The position numbers were made by a program, and so were the translations under genes. DNA of 64,000 nt, taken from assembly GCF_004028635.1 (NCBI RefSeq), contig NZ_ML138678.1:310001-374000 (forward strand), written 5' to 3'. The DNA is from Streptomyces cyaneus (GTDB lineage: Bacteria; Actinomycetota; Actinomycetes; Streptomycetales; Streptomycetaceae). The notes below the pieces were generated by a model. That model was not told the origin of the DNA and ran no database searches. It worked only from the letters and a program-made list of their open reading frames with translations. Of this stretch, positions 17,441 through 26,965 are shown one piece after another. Every line of letters starts with the position of its first letter. The stretch's first letter is position 1.

Positions 17441-17659
17441 CTACTCGCCGCCCTTCTGAACGAAACTACGGACGAAGTCCTCGGCGTTCTCCTCGAGGAC
17501 ATCATCAATCTCGTCCAGAACCGAGTCGACGTCGTCGCTCAGCTTCTCCTGCCGCTCCTTGAGGTCCTCAGAAGCCTGCGTCTCTGCCGCCTGCTCCTCG
17601 ACCTCCTCAGTGGAACGCGTGGCCTTCTGCTGTCCGCCGCCGGTGTCCTTGGTTGCCAT
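17441..17659 (-). CDS. pup: Prokaryotic ubiquitin-like protein Pup
   Basis: The 72-residue, highly acidic and largely disordered protein has the Pup core SDDVDSVLDEIDDVLEENAEDFVRSFVQKGGE. The C-terminus is encoded as Gly-Gly-Glu (codon GAG at 17444-17446) rather than Gly-Gly-Gln. It can therefore be used by PafA directly without deamidation by Dop. I chose the ATG at 17659 to match the family start MATKDTGGGQQK; an ATG ten codons upstream is in frame. The central helix docks to the ARC coiled coil. Confidence 0.95.
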   Translation of the reverse strand: MATKDTGGGQQKATRSTEEVEEQAAETQASEDLKERQEKLSDDVDSVLDEIDDVLEENAEDFVRSFVQKGGE

Positions 17660-17725
17660 ATCCCTCACCCCGCTCAGTTCGCCCGACATGGTCGACAGGT
17701 CGGCTTTCCTGCCGATCGGTGATGA

Positions 17726-17749
17726 TCAGACCCTACAAGCCGGGTCTGA
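17726..17749. promoter_or_regulatory. Inverted repeat between dop and pup
   Basis: TCAGACCC, eight bases, then GGGTCTGA forms an 8-bp dyad in the 199-bp gap between dop and pup. It may terminate dop transcription or serve as an operator for a pup promoter. The rest of the gap shows no clear feature. Confidence 0.4.
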
Positions 17750-17858
17750 CATCGGCCCCGCAGTTTCTCCAACGTACGGGGGCCATCTCGATGATTCCCG
17801 GACGCCGGGTTTTCCACCCTGCCCAGCCGACGTCCGGCCGACACCGTCCCAGTCCCCC

Positions 17859-19370
17859 TCAGTTGCCTGACAGGACCCTGACCAGGTCTTCTGCCGTACG
17901 GCAACGGTCCAGGAGCTCCTTGACGTGATTTCGCGTTCCGCGAAGTGGTTCGAGGGTTGGAACGCGCTGGAGGGAGTCCCGGCCGGGCAGGTCGAAGATC
18001 ACCGAGTCCCAGGAGGCCGCGGCGACGTCGTCGGCGTACTGCTCCAGGCAGCGCCCGCGGAAGTACGCGCGTGTGTCCTCCGGCGGCTTGGCCTTGGCCC
18101 GCTCGACCTCCGTCTCGTCCAGGAGGCGCTTCATCCGTCCTCGGGCCGCCAGACGGTTGTAGAGGCCCTTCTCGGGGCGTACGTCGGCGTACTGGAGGTC
18201 GACGAGGTGGAGCCTGGCTGCGTCCCAGTCGAGGTTGTCGCGGCGGCGGTAGCCCTCCATGAGCTCTCGCTTGGCGACCCAGTCGAGTTCGCCGGCCAGG
18301 CTCATCGGATCCCGTTCCAGGCGGTTCAGGGTGTCTTCCCACCGGGACAGGACGTCCTTGGTCTGCTCGTCCGCGTCCGCGCCGAAGCGCTCCTCCACGT
18401 ACTTGCGGGAGAGCTCGAAGTACTCCATCTGGAGCTGTACGGCGGTGAGTGTGCGGCCGCTGCGGAGGGTGATCAGGCGCTTGAGGGACGGGTCGTGCGA
18501 GACCTGGTGGAGTGTGCGTACGGGCTGGTCGACGGCCAGGTCCACGGCGATGAAGCTGTCTTCGATCATCGACAGGACCAGGGCCGTCGTACCCAGCTTG
18601 AGGTAGGTCGAGATCTCCGAGAGGTTCGCGTCGCCGATGATCACGTGCAGGCGGCGGTACTTCTCGGCGTCGGCGTGCGGCTCGTCGCGGGTGTTGATGA
18701 TCGGGCGCTTGAGCGTGGTCTCCAGCCCCACCTCGACCTCGAAGTAGTCCGCGCGCTGGCTGAGCTGGAAGCCGTGTTCGTGGCCGTCCTGGCCGATGCC
18801 GACGCGGCCTGCTCCAGTGACGACCTGGCGGGAGACGAAGAAGGGCGTGAGGTGGCGCACGATGTCTGAGAAGGGGGTTTCCCGCTTCATCAGGTAGTTC
18901 TCGTGCGTGCCGTAGGAGGCGCCCTTGTTGTCGGTGTTGTTCTTGTAGAGGTGGATGGGTTGGGCGCCGGGGAGCTGGGCGGCGCGTTCGGCGGCTTCGG
19001 CCATGATGCGTTCGCCGGCCTTGTCCCACAGGACGGCGTCGCGTGGGTTGGTGACCTCGGGCGCGCTGTATTCGGGGTGTGCGTGGTCGACGTAGAGTCG
19101 CGCTCCGTTGGTGAGGATGACGTTGGCGAGGCCGATGTCCTCGTCGGTGAGCTGGCTGGAGTCGGCGGCCTCGCGGGCGAGGTCGAAGCCTCGCGCGTCC
19201 CGCAGCGGGTTCTCCTCCTCGAAGTCCCAGCGGGCCCGGCGGGCCCGGTGCATCGCCGCCGCGTAGGCGTTGACGATCTGGGATGAGGTGAGCATGGCAT
19301 TGGCGTTGGGGTGGCCGGGGACGGAGATCCCGTACTCCGTCTCGATGCCCATTACTCGCCGTACGGTCAT
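17859..19370 (-). CDS. dop: Deamidase/depupylase of Pup (Dop)
   Basis: The 503-residue protein starts [26 protein letters not shown], with the E-x-E nucleotide motif and the Dop-specific loop region after it. It shares [20 protein letters not shown] and [28 protein letters not shown] with PafA. In many actinobacteria Dop converts Pup-Gln to Pup-Glu and removes Pup from substrates. Because this Pup is already encoded with Glu, only depupylation should be needed here. The ATG at 19370 has AAGGAGGG seven bases upstream, which decides the start. Confidence 0.93.
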   Translation of the reverse strand: MTVRRVMGIETEYGISVPGHPNANAMLTSSQIVNAYAAAMHRARRARWDFEEENPLRDARGFDLAREAADSSQLTDEDIGLANVILTNGARLYVDHAHPEYSAPEVTNPRDAVLWDKAGERIMAEAAERAAQLPGAQPIHLYKNNTDNKGASYGTHENYLMKRETPFSDIVRHLTPFFVSRQVVTGAGRVGIGQDGHEHGFQLSQRADYFEVEVGLETTLKRPIINTRDEPHADAEKYRRLHVIIGDANLSEISTYLKLGTTALVLSMIEDSFIAVDLAVDQPVRTLHQVSHDPSLKRLITLRSGRTLTAVQLQMEYFELSRKYVEERFGADADEQTKDVLSRWEDTLNRLERDPMSLAGELDWVAKRELMEGYRRRDNLDWDAARLHLVDLQYADVRPEKGLYNRLAARGRMKRLLDETEVERAKAKPPEDTRAYFRGRCLEQYADDVAAASWDSVIFDLPGRDSLQRVPTLEPLRGTRNHVKELLDRCRTAEDLVRVLSGN

Positions 19371-19572
19371 GCGGCCCTCCTTGCCCGGCGGCACCCTCGG
19401 TCGTGGGCGCCGCACAGATACCGCTGGCGCTCGGTTGCGTGTGCGGTGCCCGTCCCCGCACTGCGCGACTCGGCGGTATGGAAGAGCCTAGAACGCCTCT
19501 GCGCTGGTGGGGAGATCATTTGCGTCATTGCCTTGCACGCCTCGTGTTCCGGTTCTGGCCTGAAAAACAGTG

Positions 19573-19605
19573 GGCTGCGGGTACCCGGTGAGGGCACCCG
19601 CAGCC
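19573..19605 (-). terminator. Terminator downstream of arc
   Basis: A perfect 10-bp stem (GGCTGCGGGT and complement) with a 13-base loop follows the arc stop at 19616 and precedes dop. It suggests that dop has its own promoter in the 19371-19572 region. Confidence 0.6.
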
Positions 19606-19615
19606 GCCCTGTCTT

Positions 19616-21382
19616 TTACAGGTACTGACCGGTGTTCGCCACCGTGTCGATGGAGCGTCCGGTGTCTGCGCCCTGCTTTCCGGTGATGAGGGTGCGGATG
19701 TAGACGATCCGTTCGCCCTTCTTTCCGGAGATTCGGGCCCAGTCGTCCGGGTTGGTGGTGTTGGGCAGGTCCTCGTTCTCCTTGAACTCGTCCACGCATG
19801 CCTGGAGGAGGTGGGAGACGCGGAGGCCCTTTTGGTTGTGTTCGAGGAAGTCCTTGATCGCCATTTTCTTGGCGCGGCCCACGATGTTTTCGATCATGGC
19901 GCCGGAGTTGAAGTCCTTGAAGTAGAGGACTTCCTTGTCGCCGTTGGCGTAGGTGACTTCCAGGAAGCGGTTTTCCTCGGATTCGGCGTACATCTGTTCG
20001 ACGGCGGTCTGGATCATGCTCTGGACCGTGGTCGTCCTGCTGTCGCCGTGTTCGCCGAGGTCCTCGGGGTGCAGTGGGAGGCGTTCCGTGAGGTACTTGC
20101 CGAAGATGTCCTTGGCGGCTTCGGCGTCGGGACGCTCGATCTTGATTTTCACGTCGAGGCGGCCGGGGCGCAGGATGGCGGGGTCGATCATGTCCTCGCG
20201 GTTGGAGGCGCCGATGACGACCACGTTCTGCAGGCCTTCGACACCGTCGATCTCGGCGAGCAGCTGGGGGACGATGGTGTTTTCCACGTCGGAGCTGACG
20301 CCGGAGCCGCGGGTACGGAAGAGGGATTCCATCTCGTCGAAGAAGACGATGACGGGTGTGCCCTCGCTGGCCTTTTCTCGGGCTCGCTGGAAGACGAGGC
20401 GGATTTGTCGCTCGGTTTCGCCGACGTACTTGTTGAGGAGCTCGGGGCCCTTGATGTTGAGGAAGAAGCTCTTGCCTTGGGCTTGGCCGGTGACTTCGGC
20501 GACCTTTTTGGCCAGCGAGTTGGCGACGGCCTTGGCGATGAGTGTCTTGCCGCATCCGGGGGGCCCGTAAAGGAGGACGCCCTTGGGTGGGCGCAGTTCG
20601 TGCTCCTTGAACAGGTCGGGGTAGAGGTACGGGAGCTCGACTGCGTCGCGGATCATTTCGATCTGGTTGCCCAGGCCGCCGATCTGCTCGTAGCCGATGT
20701 CGGGTACTTCTTCGAGGACGAGTTCTTCGACCTCGCTCTTGGGCACGACTTCGTAGACGTAGCCGGAGCGGGGTTCGAGCAGGAGGGCGTCGCCGGGGCG
20801 GATGGTGACGTCCAGCAGTGGCTCGGCGAGCCGTACCACCCGTTCCTCGTCGGTGTGCCCGACCACGAGGGCGCGTTCGCCGTCCTCGAGGATCTCCTTG
20901 AGGGTGACGATGTCGCCGACGCTCTCGTACTCCATGGCCTCGACCACGTTGAGTGCTTCGTTGAGCATCAGTTCCTGGCCGCGCCTGAGGTCGTCGAGTT
21001 CGACGCTCGGGCTGACGTTCACGCGGAGTTTGCGTCCTCCGGTGAAGATGTCTGCGGTGCCGTCCTCGTTGGCTTGCAGGAAGACACCGAAGCCGGCCGG
21101 TGGCTGTGCGAGCCGGTCGACTTCTTCCTTGAGGGCCACGATCTGGTCGCGGGCCTCACGGAGCGTGTTGGCGAGTCGCTCGTTCTGTGCGGAGACGCCG
21201 GCCAGATTGGTCTGCAGCTCGACGATCCGCTCTTCGAGAATCCTCGTGTGTCGCGGAGAGTCGGCGAGCTTGCGTCGCAGGACGGCGATCTCCTGCTCAA
21301 GGTAGGCGATCTGCCCGGCCGGGTCGTCGGACCCTCGTCCCGGGCGGATGCCGCGGTTCATGTCGTCGTCGTGGGCTGCCAC
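19616..21382 (-). CDS. arc: Proteasome-activating AAA ATPase ARC/Mpa
   Basis: The 588-residue protein has an N-terminal coiled coil (about residues 20-95, which captures Pup), OB domains, and one AAA module with Walker A GPPGCGKT (about residue 290) and Walker [13 protein letters not shown]. It ends in GQYL, the C-terminal motif that inserts into the proteasome alpha ring. It unfolds pupylated proteins and feeds them to PrcAB. I chose the GTG at 21382 because AGGTGAGG lies just upstream; a TTG six codons earlier is less likely. Confidence 0.95.
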   Translation of the reverse strand: MAAHDDDMNRGIRPGRGSDDPAGQIAYLEQEIAVLRRKLADSPRHTRILEERIVELQTNLAGVSAQNERLANTLREARDQIVALKEEVDRLAQPPAGFGVFLQANEDGTADIFTGGRKLRVNVSPSVELDDLRRGQELMLNEALNVVEAMEYESVGDIVTLKEILEDGERALVVGHTDEERVVRLAEPLLDVTIRPGDALLLEPRSGYVYEVVPKSEVEELVLEEVPDIGYEQIGGLGNQIEMIRDAVELPYLYPDLFKEHELRPPKGVLLYGPPGCGKTLIAKAVANSLAKKVAEVTGQAQGKSFFLNIKGPELLNKYVGETERQIRLVFQRAREKASEGTPVIVFFDEMESLFRTRGSGVSSDVENTIVPQLLAEIDGVEGLQNVVVIGASNREDMIDPAILRPGRLDVKIKIERPDAEAAKDIFGKYLTERLPLHPEDLGEHGDSRTTTVQSMIQTAVEQMYAESEENRFLEVTYANGDKEVLYFKDFNSGAMIENIVGRAKKMAIKDFLEHNQKGLRVSHLLQACVDEFKENEDLPNTTNPDDWARISGKKGERIVYIRTLITGKQGADTGRSIDTVANTGQYL

Positions 21383-21628
21383 GGTCCTCACCTCCTCCAA
21401 GGGGAGCTGGACGCTTCCAGACCCTACCTGGGTGGGTGTCGATTGAAACCCCTAGATCACAAAGACTGTCGAGGTGTGTCCGATCTTCACCCTTGCGCTC
21501 TCCCTCACGCCAGGGGAATACCCACCGAACATGATTGGAAAGCCGCCGCAGGTAGGCTCGAAGCGTTCAACACCCGTCAGAGCTGGCCGGATTCCCGTTC
21601 GGCTCGACGTAGTAGACGGCAGGGAGAG

Positions 21629-21934
21629 ATGAGCGTGGAGCAGGCGGCCGGGGTCGAGGGGCAGGCGCTGGAGGTCTGGATCGACCAGGATCTCTGTACT
21701 GGCGACGGGATCTGCGCCCAGTACGCGCCGGAGGTGTTCGAGCTGGACATCGACGGTCTGGCCTATGTGAAGAGCGGCGAGGACGAGCTGCTGCAGGCCA
21801 AGGGGGCCACAACGCCCGTACCGTTGCCGCTTCTCACGGATGTGGTGGACTCGGCGAAGGAGTGTCCGGGCGAGTGCATCCATGTGCGTCGCGTTTCGGA
21901 CAAGGTCGAGGTGTTCGGTCCGGACGCCGAGTGA
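21629..21934 (+). CDS. Single-cluster [3Fe-4S]-type ferredoxin
   Basis: The 101-residue protein has the pattern CTGDGIC (C-x5-C) near residue 23 and ECPGEC near residue 79. The second cysteine of a classical four-cysteine set is missing from the first motif, as in the [3Fe-4S] ferredoxins that feed cytochromes P450 in Streptomyces. An extra cysteine follows the CP motif. A ribosome site GGGAGAG precedes ATG 21629. No P450 or reductase is next to it, so the redox partner is elsewhere. It is divergent from arc. Confidence 0.85.
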   Translation: MSVEQAAGVEGQALEVWIDQDLCTGDGICAQYAPEVFELDIDGLAYVKSGEDELLQAKGATTPVPLPLLTDVVDSAKECPGECIHVRRVSDKVEVFGPDAE

Positions 21935-21992
21935 CCTTTCATTTACGGGGTGTTACGACTGTCTGATTTCTCACACGTGCTGGTGGCGTGGG

Positions 21993-22571
21993 TCAGACGC
22001 TGTGGGCACCGGCGGGTGTCGAGCGGACGAACGCGCCGTTCTTCCACTGCCACTTCGCGCTGTTCTTCACGTCCGGGCAGCAGCGCGGTACGTCGGTTGA
22101 CGAGTAGCCGAGCAGGTCGGTGGCGACGGCTCCGTCACGGACGGCGACGTCACTGACGGTGATGCCGTCCTTCGGGTTGATGAGGGTGGCGATGAGGCGG
22201 GGGGCGGCGGTTTCCGTGGCCCGGGTGAGGACGTAGAGGCCGTCGGGCGGGGTGCCCATGGGTGAGTCGCAGTGCACGACGGCCACGGTTTCGGGGCTGC
22301 CGTCGCCGTCCAGGTCTCCGGTGGCCTTCTTGACCACGATCGCCTTCACCGGCCCGCATTCGAGCGGGAAGTCGACGCCTGTGGGGTCGGGGGGCGTGGT
22401 GGCCGCGGGGGCGTTCTTGGCTTCCGGGCCGGCTGTCTGGGCCGCCGTGGCCGAGTTGGGCTGCAGGACCGAGGAGAGGGCCACGACACCGGCGAGGGCT
22501 GTGGCGGTGGCGAGCCAGTGGATCGGACGGGTGTGGGTGTGTGCCAGTTCCGGGACGGCGGATTGCTGCAC
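21993..22571 (-). CDS. Secreted protein with FG-GAP-like calcium loop
   Basis: The 192-residue protein has a probable signal segment (HWLATATALAGVVALSSV, ending at residues near 45), then an alanine-rich linker. A globular part holds GDLDGDGSPETVAVV, a calcium-binding loop of the FG-GAP/integrin beta-propeller type. Two adjacent cysteines occur in DVPRCCPD. The function is unknown. The GTG at 22571 has AGGAG eight bases upstream, which excludes the proline-rich upstream extension. Confidence 0.65.
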   Translation of the reverse strand: MQQSAVPELAHTHTRPIHWLATATALAGVVALSSVLQPNSATAAQTAGPEAKNAPAATTPPDPTGVDFPLECGPVKAIVVKKATGDLDGDGSPETVAVVHCDSPMGTPPDGLYVLTRATETAAPRLIATLINPKDGITVSDVAVRDGAVATDLLGYSSTDVPRCCPDVKNSAKWQWKNGAFVRSTPAGAHSV

Positions 22572-22770
22572 TAGGAGCGTCTCCTGTGAGGGCTGTGCCG
22601 GTGGGGGTGGTGGTGGGGGTGGCCAGCATGGTGCCACACGTCACAGTCCGGGGGAACGGCGGGGGTGTGGAGTTGCGGTGCCGGATGTCCGGTGGTTGGG
22701 GGTGCGCAGGGGCGTACGGGTGTCTTGCGATGTTCGGATTGTCGGTTGTTGGTGTTGCGTCAACAGAAAG

Positions 22771-22818
22771 GCGCTGTGGTCGAGTTCCCGGGGCGTTCCG
22801 GGAACTCGACCACAGCGC
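22771..22818 (-). terminator. Long perfect hairpin downstream of trmI
   Basis: Two perfectly complementary 21-base arms (starting GCGCTGTGGTCGAG) enclose a 6-base loop GGCGTT, followed by TTC on the trmI transcript side. It lies 30 bp after the trmI stop. The remaining part of the 22572-22847 gap shows no further feature. Confidence 0.85.
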
Positions 22819-22847
22819 TTGTACGTTGAATGCGGCACGGGGCCGCC

Positions 22848-23750
22848 TCAGCGGCCGGCGCCTCCGTCGGCGTTGGGGCCTTCGTAGTCCTCGCCGTAGG
22901 CGCCCTTGGCGGGGCGGCGGCGGCGCATGGGGGGCTCGACACCGTCGGCGAGGCGGCGGGCGGTGAGCAGGAAGCCGGTGTGGCCGATCATCCGGTGGTC
23001 GGGGCGGACGGCCAGGCCCTCGATGTGCCAGTTGCGGATCATCGTCTCCCAGGCGGTCGGCTCGTTGAAGCAGCCGATCTCGCGGATGGACTCGACGGTC
23101 CGGGCGAGCTGGGTGGTGGTGGCGACGTAGCAGCAGACGATGCCGCCGGGGACGAGCGCCTTGGAGACGGCCTCCAGGCACTCCCAGGGGGCGAGCATGT
23201 CGAGGATGACGCGGTCGACGTCGGTGTCGCTGAGGTTGTCCTGGAGGTCGCCGACGGTGAGCTGCCAGGCGGGGTGGGGGCCGCCGAAGTAGCGCTCCAC
23301 GTTCTGCTTGGCGATGTCGGCGAAGTCCTCGCGGCGCTCGTAGGAGTGCAGCATGCCCTGGTCGCCGATGGCGCGCAGCAGGAAGCTGCTGAGCGAGCCG
23401 GAGCCGACGCCGGCCTCGACGACGCGGGCGCCGGGGAAGATGTCGGCGAAGGCGAGGATCTGCCCCGCGTCCTTGGGGTAGACGACGGCTGCCCCGCGGG
23501 GCATGGACAGGACGTAGTCGGGGAGCAGGGGGCGCAGCGCGAGGTAGGCGACGTTCCCGGTGGTGCGGACAACGCTGCCCTCGGGAGCGCCGATCAGCTC
23601 GTCGTGGGGGAAGGAACCCTTGTGGGTGTGGAAGTTCTTCCCGTCCTCGAGCGTGAACGTGTAGTGGCGGCCCTTGGGGTCGGTCAGCTGAACCTGGTCC
23701 CCGACCTTGAAGGGCCCGCGCCTGCGGGCGGCACCGGTCGGTTCGGACAT
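22848..23750 (-). CDS. trmI: tRNA (adenine-58-N1)-methyltransferase TrmI
   Basis: The 300-residue enzyme has an N-terminal small beta domain (KVGDQVQLTDPKGRHYTFTLEDG), then the Rossmann methyltransferase domain with the SAM site VVEAGVGSGSLSSFLLRAIG (about residue 108). The catalytic Asp region ILDMLAPWECLEAVSKAL follows. It makes m1A58 in the T-loop of tRNAs as a homotetramer, as in the M. tuberculosis counterpart. The C-terminus is basic and disordered. It lies upstream of a hairpin and 56 bp from the M50 protease gene on the same strand. Confidence 0.93.
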   Translation of the reverse strand: MSEPTGAARRRGPFKVGDQVQLTDPKGRHYTFTLEDGKNFHTHKGSFPHDELIGAPEGSVVRTTGNVAYLALRPLLPDYVLSMPRGAAVVYPKDAGQILAFADIFPGARVVEAGVGSGSLSSFLLRAIGDQGMLHSYERREDFADIAKQNVERYFGGPHPAWQLTVGDLQDNLSDTDVDRVILDMLAPWECLEAVSKALVPGGIVCCYVATTTQLARTVESIREIGCFNEPTAWETMIRNWHIEGLAVRPDHRMIGHTGFLLTARRLADGVEPPMRRRRPAKGAYGEDYEGPNADGGAGR

Positions 23751-23806
23751 GTGAACAGCCTACCGGCGTTTCGGGGGGTCGCCGACCACGCGTGTGTGCC
23801 GGTGGT

Positions 23807-25639
23807 TCAGCTGGGGCGGGCCATGGCCTTCACGAAGGCGCGTTCCACGTCGGCCGCGGACAGGACGCCGTAGATCTCGCCGGTCTCCTCGACGACGAGG
23901 TACTCGGTCGCCGGGGTGGCGCGCAGGGCGTCGAGGAGTTCCTCGCCCGCCAGCTCGGCGGAGACGCGCATGCCGTCGGTCAGGTCCTGGGCGAGGCCGC
24001 TGACGGCGACCCAGGGGCGGCGGTGTTCCGGTACGCCGACGATGGCTGCCTCGCGGACGAGGGAGAGGGGGTTGCCGTCGGCGTCGACGACGACCAGGGC
24101 GCGGGCGCCGGCGGCGTTGGCGCGGCGCAGGGCTTCGGAGAGGGGGGTGTCGGTCTCTACCGGGACGGCGCGGCGGGTGAGGGCGCGGGCGCGCAGTTCG
24201 GGGAGGTGTTCGCGCAGGCGGGCCATGCGCAGGCTGTTGCCGGCGCCGGTCCAGATGATCGCGGCGAGGATGGCGGCGAGCAGGGCGTCCATGACGGTGT
24301 CCATGCCGACGTTGTCGACGGCGTCGGAGCCGAGGGCGCCGGACTGGGTGAGCAGTGGGAGGCCGACGAGGACGGAGACGGCGAGGGCGCGGCCGATCCA
24401 GGCGGCGGCGATGGTGCCGGTCATCGGCTTGCCGGTGATCTTCCAGACGACGGCGCGGAGCATGCGGCCGCCGTCGAGGGGCAGGCCGGGGAGGAGGTTG
24501 AAGGCGGCCACGATGAGGTTGGAGACCATGAGGCCGGCCAGTAGGACGCCGGGGACGGTGCCGGGTTCGACGGTCTGCATGGCGGCGTAGAAGACGCCGG
24601 CGAGGACGAGGGAGAGCAGTGGGCCGACGAAGGCGAGCACGAACTCCCGTCCGGGTGTCTCGGCTTCCTTCTCGATCTCGGAGACGCCTCCGAAGAACTG
24701 CAGCTGGATGCGGCGCACGGGGAGTTTGAAGCGGAGTGCGGCGACGGTGTGGGCGAGTTCGTGGACGAGGACGGAGGCGTAGAAGGCGACGGCGAAGAAG
24801 AGGGAGACGAGGTAGCGGGCGGCGCCGAGCTCGGGCAGTACCCGGTCGAGCTGGCCGCCGAAGACCCAGGTGATGAGGGCGGCGACGAGGAACCAGCTGG
24901 GTGCGACGTACACGGGCACGCCGAACGGCCGGCCCATGAGCAGCCCGCCTCGGGGATCCCGGGGGCGCTGGGGCGGGCGGGTCTTGACCGAGCCGGAGTG
25001 GGCGAGGGTGCGGTCGTGGGTGTCGGGGGTGGGGTGGGGCGGCTGGGTGGGTTGGTCGTCCGGCGGGGTGGGGGCGTGGGGGCGTGGGCCCTCGTCGGCG
25101 CCGTTCGCGCTCGGGTGGTCGGCCTCGTGGCTGTCGGGAGTGCGGGGGTCGGCGGGGCCGCTGGGGGCGGGGGTCTGCTGCGCGTGGGGCTGGGGGGGTG
25201 CCGGGGTCGTGGGGTGGTGAGCGGGGTCGCCGGGAGCCTGGTGGGTTGTGGGTGCGTCCGGCGCCCGGCGGGGGGCCTCACCGTCGGTGGAGTCGTGCGC
25301 GTCCCCGGAACCTTGTGCCGGTGGCCGGCCCGCGGAGCTGTCACCGCTGCTCTCGCTGTCGGCGCTCTCGCCGCCTGTGTCACTCGGGTCGTCCGCGTCC
25401 CGTGAGTGCCGCGGGGTCTCGTCCTGCGAGCGGTCCTCGGCGCGGAGTGGTGGCTGGGTGGCTTCGCGTACGGCGTCGTCCCGGTCGGTGTCCAATGGCT
25501 GGGCGTCCGTGGGCTGTTCGGCGTTCGGGGCCGGGTCGGGGCGTGTGGGGTCGGTGGCCGGGGTCATACGGTCTGTTCGGCGCTCGGTCGACTCGCCGGT
25601 GCCGGACCGCGGCTGCCCGCTCCCGCCGCTCTCGTCCAC
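23807..25639 (-). CDS. Site-2-type M50 membrane metalloprotease with CBS domains
   Basis: The 610-residue protein has a 225-residue Pro/Asp/Thr-rich disordered N-terminus. The intramembrane protease core follows, with the zinc motif HELAH (about residue 293) and NLLPGLPLDGGRML, the LDG motif that completes the site. Two C-terminal CBS repeats (RAVPVETDTPLSEALRRANAAG and AELAGEELLDAL) may sense nucleotides. It resembles mycobacterial Rip3-type proteins, which cut transmembrane substrates such as anti-sigma factors; the target here is unknown. The GTG at 25639 has GAGGGG five bases upstream. The N-terminal extension is unusually long for the family. Confidence 0.85.
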   Translation of the reverse strand: MDESGGSGQPRSGTGESTERRTDRMTPATDPTRPDPAPNAEQPTDAQPLDTDRDDAVREATQPPLRAEDRSQDETPRHSRDADDPSDTGGESADSESSGDSSAGRPPAQGSGDAHDSTDGEAPRRAPDAPTTHQAPGDPAHHPTTPAPPQPHAQQTPAPSGPADPRTPDSHEADHPSANGADEGPRPHAPTPPDDQPTQPPHPTPDTHDRTLAHSGSVKTRPPQRPRDPRGGLLMGRPFGVPVYVAPSWFLVAALITWVFGGQLDRVLPELGAARYLVSLFFAVAFYASVLVHELAHTVAALRFKLPVRRIQLQFFGGVSEIEKEAETPGREFVLAFVGPLLSLVLAGVFYAAMQTVEPGTVPGVLLAGLMVSNLIVAAFNLLPGLPLDGGRMLRAVVWKITGKPMTGTIAAAWIGRALAVSVLVGLPLLTQSGALGSDAVDNVGMDTVMDALLAAILAAIIWTGAGNSLRMARLREHLPELRARALTRRAVPVETDTPLSEALRRANAAGARALVVVDADGNPLSLVREAAIVGVPEHRRPWVAVSGLAQDLTDGMRVSAELAGEELLDALRATPATEYLVVEETGEIYGVLSAADVERAFVKAMARPS

Positions 25640-25814
25640 GGTGTCCCCTCGTTCGAAGCGTCTTCCGCGCCTGCCGGGCGGATGGGTCTCGGGTCGATGG
25701 TATGCGGCCGTGGTGACGCCTTTCGCCCCGGCACCCCCTCAGTTTCCCCGGCGGGCGCAGGCGTAACGGCGGCGGCTGGGTCACTGTCAGTGGCGGGCCG
25801 TAAGGTCTGTGGTC

Positions 25815-26888
25815 ATGGAGACGAGCACGGAGGGTGCCGCGGAGGACTGCGGCAGTGACGTCGCGCCGGTGACAGAGACGGTGGCGGACGGGTACCCGGC
25901 GGGGGCACAGGTGTACCCGGCGGGGGCGGACGGTGCGGTGGCGACGGTCGAGGCGGGTGAGGCGGGTGAGGGCGCGGCCACGGCGGTCGTTGCGGCTGCG
26001 CGCCCGGCCATAGCGCCGGCTTCGCTGTCGCCGTCGCGTGCCAGTGACTTCATGCAGTGCCCGCTGCTCTACCGGTTCCGGGTGATCGACCGGCTGCCCG
26101 AGAAGCCGAGCGCGGCGGCGACCAAGGGCACCCTCGTGCACGCGGTGCTGGAGCGGCTCTTCGACGCCCCGGCCGCCGAGCGGACCGCTCCGCGCGCGAA
26201 GTCCCTCGTCCCGGGCCAGTGGGATCGGCTGCGCGAGAGCAGGCCGGAGGTCGTGGAGCTGTTCGAGGACGATCCGGAGGGCGAGCGGCTGGCGACGTGG
26301 CTCGGTGAGGCGGAGCAGCTGGTGGAGCGCTGGTTCAGTCTCGAGGATCCGACCCGGCTGGAGCCCGCCGAGCGTGAGCTGTTCGTCGAGGCCGAGCTGG
26401 ACTCGGGGCTGCGGTTGCGCGGGATCATCGACCGTGTCGATGTGGCGGCCACCGGCGAGGTGCGGATCGTCGACTACAAGACCGGCAAGGCGCCCCGGCC
26501 CGAGTATGCGGAGGGTGCGCTGTTCCAGATGAAGTTCTACGCGCTCGTCGTGTGGCGGCTGAAGCAGGTGATCCCGCGTCGGCTCCAGCTCGTCTATCTC
26601 GGCAGCGGTGACGTGCTGACGTACGACCCGGTCCGCGCCGACCTGGAGCGGGTGGAGCGCAAGCTGCTCGCACTGTGGGACGCGATCCGGCAGGCGACCG
26701 AGACGGGTGAGTGGCGTCCTCGGCCGACGAAGCTGTGCGGCTGGTGCGACCATCAGGCCCATTGCCCGGAATTCGGCGGCACTCCCCCGCCGTATCCGCT
26801 GCCGGTGAGGGTGGCTGACCCAGGTTCGGCCGGGGGTCCGGCCCGCGGCGCACCCGCAGTCGAGAACAGCGGCCCCCGGGAGATGTAG
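25815..26888 (+). CDS. RecB-family PD-(D/E)XK nuclease with iron-sulfur cysteines
   Basis: The 357-residue protein has an alanine-rich N-terminus, then LSPSRASDFMQCPLLYRFRVIDRLP and the nuclease motifs GTLVHAVLERLF, GIIDRVDVAATGEVRIVDYKTGK (catalytic D...D-x-K). A C-terminal CGWCDHQAHC follows. The cysteine before the first motif and the three at the end match the [4Fe-4S] staple of AddB/Cas4-type nucleases. It probably cuts single-stranded DNA in repair. It is divergent from the M50 gene and precedes a response regulator. Confidence 0.9.
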   Translation: METSTEGAAEDCGSDVAPVTETVADGYPAGAQVYPAGADGAVATVEAGEAGEGAATAVVAAARPAIAPASLSPSRASDFMQCPLLYRFRVIDRLPEKPSAAATKGTLVHAVLERLFDAPAAERTAPRAKSLVPGQWDRLRESRPEVVELFEDDPEGERLATWLGEAEQLVERWFSLEDPTRLEPAERELFVEAELDSGLRLRGIIDRVDVAATGEVRIVDYKTGKAPRPEYAEGALFQMKFYALVVWRLKQVIPRRLQLVYLGSGDVLTYDPVRADLERVERKLLALWDAIRQATETGEWRPRPTKLCGWCDHQAHCPEFGGTPPPYPLPVRVADPGSAGGPARGAPAVENSGPREM

Positions 26889-26965
26889 TCGCTGCCGGTC
26901 AGGGCGGGCGAGTCCGGTGGGGACACGCAGGGCAGAATGGGGCCGGACTAGCGAAGGAGACTTAC

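Noticed and set aside
18928..18950. Second PafBC-type promoter (TTGTCGGTG) inside dop
   Set aside because: The bases eight positions further do not fit TANNNT, and the element lies inside coding sequence on the opposite strand from dop.
19811..21628. Long plus-strand open frame opposite arc reaching into the ferredoxin frame
   Set aside because: The arc gene on the minus strand has all AAA motifs. The real ferredoxin start is the ATG at 21629 with GGGAGAG, so the extension is a shadow.
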